Of a stretch of 64,000 nucleotides of DNA, positions 57,525 through 64,000 are shown piece after piece. How positions within the stretch are numbered: the first letter of the stretch is position 1; each line of letters starts with the position of its first letter. The translations under genes were made by a program, and so were the position numbers. This DNA comes from Xanthostigma xanthostigma (lineage: Eukaryota; Arthropoda; Insecta; Raphidioptera; Raphidiidae). The stretch covers positions 31,883,501 to 31,947,500 of the forward strand of contig OY754464.1 in assembly GCA_963575645.1 (NCBI GenBank), read 5' to 3'. Under the pieces are notes generated by a model, which saw only the letters and a list, made by a program, of their open reading frames with translations, was not told where the DNA came from and made no database searches.

Positions 57525-58360
57525 GCACATCCCGCAAGTTTTCCACTGTATGATAAAAAAATAACAATTAAAAAATATTTTTAATAAATTTAAAAAGATT
57601 TAAAAATTTAAAGAAATAAATAATTAAAAATTGAAAAAATATTTTTTTTTAAGTTTGCAAAAATAAAAAAAATTAAGAACTATACATAATATAATATATA
57701 ATTAATATCAAGTGGAATAAAATAAAACAAAATAAAAAGAAAAAAAAAAGAAAAAATTCAATGATTTCGTAAGGAATCGAACCCAGGACCTTGCCCATTG
57801 GGATCCAACGGCATAACTATTACGCCACGGCGGCCTAATACGTGTAGTGGTGTTATCACGGTATAGAAGTGTAGCACTTGTTTTATGGATTACACTATAT
57901 TTACACAGCAATTATTATATTGTTTTTAAACTATTAGCTGTCAAAAATAATAAAAAATAAAACTGTTTATAAAAATTAAACTACTGAACACATTTTAGTG
58001 AATTTAAATAGGGTTCTAGTCTGATAGTAAACAAAGTGAATAAAATATAACCCAAGGCAATCCGACCAAAATTGCGATCTGTAGAGTCGTGACGTACGTA
58101 CATACGTACGTACATACGTACAGACCAACCGGCAACTGCTGTTTGTGATTTTCATTTACAATTTTAATAGTATTTATGAACTCGAATTGATTTAAAAATG
58201 GTTCTATTTTATAGATTAGAATCTCCTCTTTTCAAAAAGCTTCAATTTGAATGGATTTCGTGTGAAATTAACTTAGATATAACTTCTTATATGAACGAAA
58301 GTCAGCTCTGACGCACAAAGCTATAATAAAGCACATACCGCTAGTTTAGCGGTATGTGCA
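57525..58360 (-). mobile_element. tRNA-module element R6, complete copy
   Basis: Begins ACATCCCGCAAGTT (57527) and ends in the hairpin GCACATACCGCTAG..CTAGTTTAGCGGTATGTGC (58331-58359). The tRNA-like module is on minus at 57768-57834: A-box-like TGGCGTAATAGTTATG (complement 57812-57827) and a perfect B box GGTTCGATTCC (complement 57773-57783), 44 nt apart. A GTACGTACATACGTAC microsatellite (58091-58125) and an AACTGCTGTTTGTGATTTTC block follow. No convincing target duplication. Confidence 0.75.
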
Positions 58361-60462
58361 ATAACAATTTTTAAATTCACAATATTTTAAACGTCATAAT
58401 ATGTGAGTCTGTATTATTATTAGCAAATATTTTTTTCGGTAGGTCGAATTTGGCACTGAAACCGGTGAACCGGCGTTTATCTTTGGTATTGTAGACACTG
58501 GATTGACAAAGCATTTTCAGCTGTATTTGTATTAAAAATTCTCGGTAAGAAGTTTTTAACCCATACTAAAATTCTCCTTTACATCATTAAATCATATTTT
58601 CTTGGCCATTTACGTAACCTGGTAATATCATAAGTATAAAATTACCATATTTATCCAATAAGTAGCGTACAAGGAACATGTCAAAATACAAAAATATCAT
58701 TTGAAAAGTCAAGGGAATCGTAAATGGGATAAAAGATCAACGAATGAGAATGTTTCAAATTCCATTGAAAGAAAAGACGGCCTTATCTGAAACAATAAAA
58801 CAAATAATCAAGACGTAATTACTTTCATCGCGAAGTATCATCCCTAATAAAACTGTTATACATCACATCTGTGGAAGAGAGGGGAGGGGCAAGTTGGCGG
58901 CAGATGCTGCTATAGCTTCTGTTGGTTTCGCGATACAAGAAGAAACAACTGAACACGCACAAAGAGCGCGAAACAAATGAATAACGCGACGAACAACTGC
59001 GGTCGAATCACGAACTCTTGTTCTAAGCTGTACATTCGTTCCTGTTAACAGTTGAACACAGAACGGAACAATAAAACAACGAAACTATGGTTAGAGTCAT
59101 CTGTGCTTAAATTATTCCAAAAATTACAACAGAACAAGGAGTATTCAAATTTCAAAGCTCGTTTAAGAAAACCAAATCAAGATTAAATTGTGTGGGGAGC
59201 TCAAAGTAGGATATATACACACATTTTATATTCTTTTGTGCAATAAAAATAAGAACTTGTATAATGTATATTATATAATAATCGACCACGCATAGGTACT
59301 ATTTGTTTTTTACGCGCAGACAGTCCTAAGTCTGTAAAAAGAGGAAAGAGATTTTTTTCTCCCTTTCATTTCCCCCTCACACCATCTAGCAACCATTCAA
59401 TAGTTCGAAGTTTTGTACCGATCACTTCGATTTCGAATTAACAACGTTCTTCGAAAACCTTAAGAAATAAATATCTTATTTTATTTTTTTTCAAAATTTT
59501 TATAAGTCCATTGTTATTCTTGCGACTGAGCTTTCAAAATTTGTTTAATATTAATTAAGGCTGCAAAAATATACATAAGTATAAACAAACAATTATTTCA
59601 TCCAACCAAATTCGCTAGCTCTCAGCTCCTTCGGGTAACCGTTTCAATATTATTCGTAATAACTATCTCCTGACGAGTGTTTAATACTTATTTTCTTTTG
59701 TTTATATACAACTATTTAAGAAGAATGCAAACTTCACTGAAACATAAGGTTAAGCACCTTTTTCTTTTTAGGGTGTTCTTCCTAATTCTTTCTTTATGAT
59801 TACATTTTTCAACTATTTTGACTCTCAAACAATCTCTCACTTTGACTAAATAAGACGTTCAAGTCCGAATTTGAGAAGAACGTTTTGTTAGTTTTCAGAA
59901 TTTCTGGACTAGGCGCGCGTTGGAAAATTATCTAAATCACGTCAGTCAAATTACAATGACTAAAACGACTGTCAATCTGCAAATTGCATGTCGATTTGAG
60001 CATTCGCGGACTGCCTGATTTCGCATTTTGCCAGTAACACATACATAAAGGAGAGCATAGCAATATGAAAACAACGATTGTCCCAATCGTTTACAGAGCA
60101 CTTGAAGATATCTATCTTATATTTACTTAAACGTCCTCTGCTTTTATCGATGTATTAATTTATATACTGTACCGTGCACATATCTCTCAAAACATTCTAT
60201 AAACTCTTATGATTTTTTTAATGTCTGGAGCAATACTTAATACATATTATTAGGATATTTAAGTGCCTAATTAAAAAAAATTGAGAAAATAATTTTGGTA
60301 ATGAAAAAATAATATTTCCTATAAATTCAAAAATGTAGAACGAAATGTGTCATAATTGTTTGAAATACAACAGAAACATAATTTGATTGTATCGAACGTG
60401 AGGATTTTGTCAGCAATTGTAACAGTTATTCTTACAATAATAACATTCAATTAAAATTTTTG
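58361..60462. other. Mostly unique DNA; no gene recognised
   Basis: AT-rich. A moderately GC-rich stretch at 58900-59110 with several CGCG/GCGA words could be regulatory but has no clear promoter set or frame. Confidence 0.45.
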
Positions 60463-61505
60463 ACAAAAATATATATTACAACTAACCTCAAAAAATTATA
60501 GATACAAAACGTCACATGACATGGATAAAATACATAAACTATTAAAATAAATATAAAATATATAAATGTAAATATTAAAACGCTTAAAAGCGTGGAACAA
60601 TGAGATATAGGTAATAATATACCAGGTGAGGCAAAAGTCCCGGAACGGTTGAATATTTCGCATACTACGCATCATATAAAAAAAAAAAAATACGTGTCAA
60701 ATATTTTTCGCAAAACTATTTTTTGATACCACACATGACTCCTCATCCCCCACCCAGTTGGTAGGGGGAGGGGCAACTTTAAAATTTTAAATAGGAACCC
60801 CTATTTTTTATTGCAGATTCGGATTCTACGGGAAAAATTACATCAATTGTATATAATTTTTTTTTATTTTAATATTACTATCCATACAACAAATTAAATT
60901 CACCTTTCACTAAATAAATCCATATCTACAAACTAACGTTTTCATAAAATTTTTAAGTCTGGTCCTGTCGGGCCGATTTTAATAAAATTTTGGTAGTACA
61001 TTTTAATCATTACTAAAGGGTTAAATTTCAATTTTGAAACGATTCGGAAAAATTTTTCGGTATTTTCGGGCCTAAAAATATTTTTCAACCCCTAAAACCC
61101 ACGGGAAAAATTACATCAATTGTATGTAATTTTTCCCGTAGAATCCGAATCTGCAATAAAAAATAGGGGTTCTTATTTAAAATTTTAAAGTTGCCCCTCC
61201 CCCCACCAACTGGGTGGGGGGTGGGGAGTCATGTGTGGTATCAAAAAATAGTTTTGCGAAAAATATTTGACACGTATTTTTTTTTTTTTGATATGATGCG
61301 TAGTATGCGAAATATTCAACCGTTCCGGGACTTTTGCCTCACCTGGTATATTATTACCTATATCTCATTGTTCCACGCTTTTAAGCGTTTTAATATTTAC
61401 ATTTATATATTTTATATTTATTTTAATAGTTTATGTATTTTATCCATGTCATGTGACGTTTTGTATCTATAATTTTTTGAGGTTAGTTGTAATATATATT
61501 TTTGT
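60463..61505. mobile_element. Giant foldback, 1.04-kb palindrome with a captured R3 spacer
   Basis: Arms 60463-60843 and 61124-61505 (about 381 bp) are near-identical reverse complements. Each arm has ACCAGGTGAGGCAAAAGTCC, a mariner-like terminal word, about 160 bp in from the outer end. The inner edge is TACGGGAAAAATTACAT. The 280-bp spacer is an R3 fragment (TTCGGTATTTTCGGGCCTAA), related to 5580-5760. No target duplication is clear. A 93-codon frame at 61191-61472 crosses the arm and is not a gene. Confidence 0.85.
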
Positions 61506-61954
61506 ATATTCACACGTTTTAAACGTTGGAGAAGAGAAAGAAATGTACTCTATATGCGTTGATATAATATTTTACTTCTAATTTTTTGTCATTAGGTATA
61601 CTTATGTTATATATAAATTTTAAGCGACAAAAGACACGTTTTCCCACCACCAAAACCGTCACTTCCACCACATGTTTTATTTCCATTTTTAAACGTGGTA
61701 TGTAAATAAATATTATTGTGCCATCAAAACTACATTTGGCTGCGTAGTTTCACGTTTATTCTACATTTATAAGGGGGTGAAAATCGAGTTGCGGATTTAT
61801 TCACATGCATCTTACAAAACAACAGAAATAAAGCTAATATAAGCATGTAAAAATGTAACGTTCTGCGATCTGCCACTCTTAAATTGGATAGGCTGTATAT
61901 TTAACAATATTTTTGTGTTGTACAATAGATCGAACCTAACAATTTGTGTCTGAA
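61506..61954. other. No recognisable feature
   Basis: AT-rich background with no supportable features. Confidence 0.5.
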
Positions 61955-62986
61955 ATATTTTTGACGTGATAACGTCTTATAAATTGATGAATCACCAATC
62001 TTATAAATTGATAAAACACCGGCTGCATGTACGAAAAAGTGTAACGTTCCTAACGCGTAACGTTCCTAACGTTCGTAACGCGTAATGTTCCTAACGCTCC
62101 TAACGTTCCTAACGCGTAACGTTCCGCCTGACCCTGTGCGTGCTTTTTGCTAATTTCTCGCTCAATTTAAATCAGATCGGTTTGAAACCAGTCTTAAACG
62201 AAAGAGGAGAACATTTTACATAGATTTCGTATAACAGAATTTGCCTAAACAGTTTTTTTATACAAATTTATATAGAAAAATAGCTGTATAAATGCAATGT
62301 TGTCTAATGCATGGCGCGACGCGGTCGGTCGTCTTTGTTTGCCGTACATGGAAATTAGAAGAGAACGTATGTCTTGTCTTAACATGAAAACGGCTGCATT
62401 TCTAATGTTTAATTAAATTTTTTGACATTAGTATTTTGTGAAATGCAACGCTTTCTAAGTTAAGTATTGGAATAACTAATTATTATTAGAACATAATACT
62501 TTGACAGTTGCAAACGTCACTTTTGACATTTCTTATCATTCCGACACCAAGGATAAGCGGATTGAAACCAAATTTTGGGAGGATGTTTGATATGCAAATA
62601 TGAAGTGGCCTATTGTTTTTGGGGAACATCGGCGCATGCGTAAAAGAATATATCTCTTATAATGATGTTTTATATAATAATAATATAGTTTTTAAAACGG
62701 TTTTTACTCTATCTATTTTTACTAGAAATTTTTGTAAATTTTTTGGGGAAAATCGGCGCATGCGCAAAAGAGATACATGCCATAGTTGTTTTTTATATAA
62801 TAATAGTGTACTTTTTATAGTATTTTATTATTCTACCTAATAAAATTTACCTAAATTTGAAGCGAAAGATGCAATATCATAGATTCGAATTATTATAATT
62901 ATTATATAAATTTAGGTTATGTATTACGGAATACGTTATCACGTAAAACTATCGTCCGTAAACCGACTTTACAGACAACCAATTTT
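61955..62986 (+). repeat. R7 single copy, fullest version
   Basis: Starts TTTTTGACGTGATAACGTC and ends CCGACTTTACAGACAACCAA like the array units. It has a longer TAACGTTCCTAACG minirepeat (62041-62126). After ATTGAAACCAAATTTTGGGA it has about 330 bp (62583-62910) absent from the array units, containing two CGGCGCATGCGYAAAAGA blocks and TATATAATAATA words as in R1 copy 4. Confidence 0.8.
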
Positions 62987-64000
62987 TTCGTAAACATCCC
63001 CATTGCAACATATACCTACTTGCCAATTTGCTTCTCGTTAGCACTCTGTATAAAGTTTTTAAAAAACTGTGGCAGTTCAAATCTGTGTTTAACGTCGGGA
63101 TTTTATGGTGCGGGGTTCTAGGTTCCACCTTCCGATAAACATCAATGATGCATTTAAATATGTGACATGTACTATGTAATGACAAACGCACTAATGACAA
63201 ATTATATTAAAAATACTATTGCAAATTTTGTAACTGTAGAATATTAATGAGATTTGAACATTATAATTATAACATTTCAAAAAATTAATTGAAAATGTAA
63301 ACTTCAACATCCGTTGTTATTTTAAAGAAGCAACGGCATGTATTTTAATTAGAAAACTAACGTACCTACTTGGTAATAGTTTATATAACTGCAGGCAACA
63401 CTCAATTATCATACACATGAAGTATACGTTGCTGACGTCTATTCATGATAGTAACTTTAACAAGTTAACCGTATACTAAGCATTGCTTCTATAATTTAAA
63501 GAAATTTTTCAATTATTATTAATTAAATTTATTTTTATCGAGACACGACTTTGTTCACTATGAATAAAGATATTTACCTATCTGTTAATTGTCTTTAGAT
63601 ATTTTTTCTGAATCCTTTATAGATAAATAAAGTATCATATTCACGATGCAGGAATACATAAATATGTGTGCTTTGATTAAAGAAAATACGCACATTATGC
63701 GATTTTAAAAACAAATTGCCCTCGAAAAGTTTACGGTTATTCGTCCTCTTCTCTTAGGAGTTAGGACCTATAATTCAACCTGAGCTGCAAACTTTCATAC
63801 TTAATTTGTTTATAATAAAAAAAATTGATCAAGTGCCAGTCGAACTCCTGCACTGAAAGATTCGTACTGTGGAAAACCCTAAAAAGTTGTAAAAAACGTC
63901 AAAGACAATACTGGGGTTGTCCGGGAATGAATAAGCAATCTTCTGATTTTTACGTAGGCGTTCTGAACGGTTCGTTCAACGAATGTGCTTAGTTTACTAT
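62987..64000. other. No recognisable feature
   Basis: AT-rich tail of the window; frames up to 83 codons without domains. Confidence 0.5.

Noticed and set aside
61191..61472. 93-codon frame
   Set aside because: It crosses the arm of the 60463-61505 palindrome and is T-rich without a domain.

Overview
This is a 64 kb piece of an AT-rich animal genome (roughly two thirds A+T by eye), most likely an arthropod and probably a moth or butterfly. Three things suggest this: recurrent GTAGGTACCTAC-type words, a repeat starting AACCGACTTCAA..AAGGAGG of a kind common in Lepidoptera, and the mix of hAT, Tc1/mariner and foldback transposons. Almost every long reading frame is non-coding. I find no complete host gene, no rRNA, no functional tRNA and no CRISPR. 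The window reads as intergenic or intronic DNA filled by transposons, mostly non-autonomous ones.

Layout. 1-3560: an inverted pair of one repeat family around 2.9 kb of mostly unique DNA, with a clean hAT-type MITE inside (2205-2759, 8-bp target duplication). 4648-5910: a tRNA-Gly-like SINE head and an old composite repeat. 7833-8419: first copy of an element ending in an 85-bp-arm hairpin. 9940-10450: a GC-richer, promoter-like island. 10661-12171: a TIR element and a near-perfect 754-bp foldback. 13941-14051, 20770-20955 and 26700-26726: three loci with the same hairpin motif (CTGARGA, a covarying 5-bp stem, GAAA). 15397-18012: a 1.8-kb element with about 300-bp TIRs next to a 730-bp element with a tRNA-like module. 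26803-27715 (minus): two candidate exons of an unidentified membrane protein, the best host-coding evidence here. 30005-32093: two more inverted-repeat elements. 33880-35870: a tandem array inserted into an older copy of its own family. 36215-36696: second copy of the hairpin-ended element, with its loop reversed. 38620-41172: two giant palindromes almost touching. 41548-43827: a SINE-like head and a nested pair of elements, one with a five-unit tandem array. 44648-44817: a short MITE. 47806-49419: an inverted-repeat composite holding a frameshifted mariner-type transposase. 52537-53162: an internally deleted mariner relative. 55027-56560: an inverted repeat pair. 57525-58360: another tRNA-module element. 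60463-61505: another giant palindrome. 61955-62986: a fuller single copy of the tandem-array unit.

There is no operon-like logic. The functional story is transposon biology: foldback elements with TA target duplications, defective transposase remnants, tRNA-derived SINE heads, and repeats inserted into repeats. The most unusual signals are the terminal hairpin whose 29-nt loop is inverted between two copies, and the compensatory-stem motif shared by three unrelated insertions. Transposon assignments rest on visible TIRs, target duplications and protein motifs. No database or alignment search was run.
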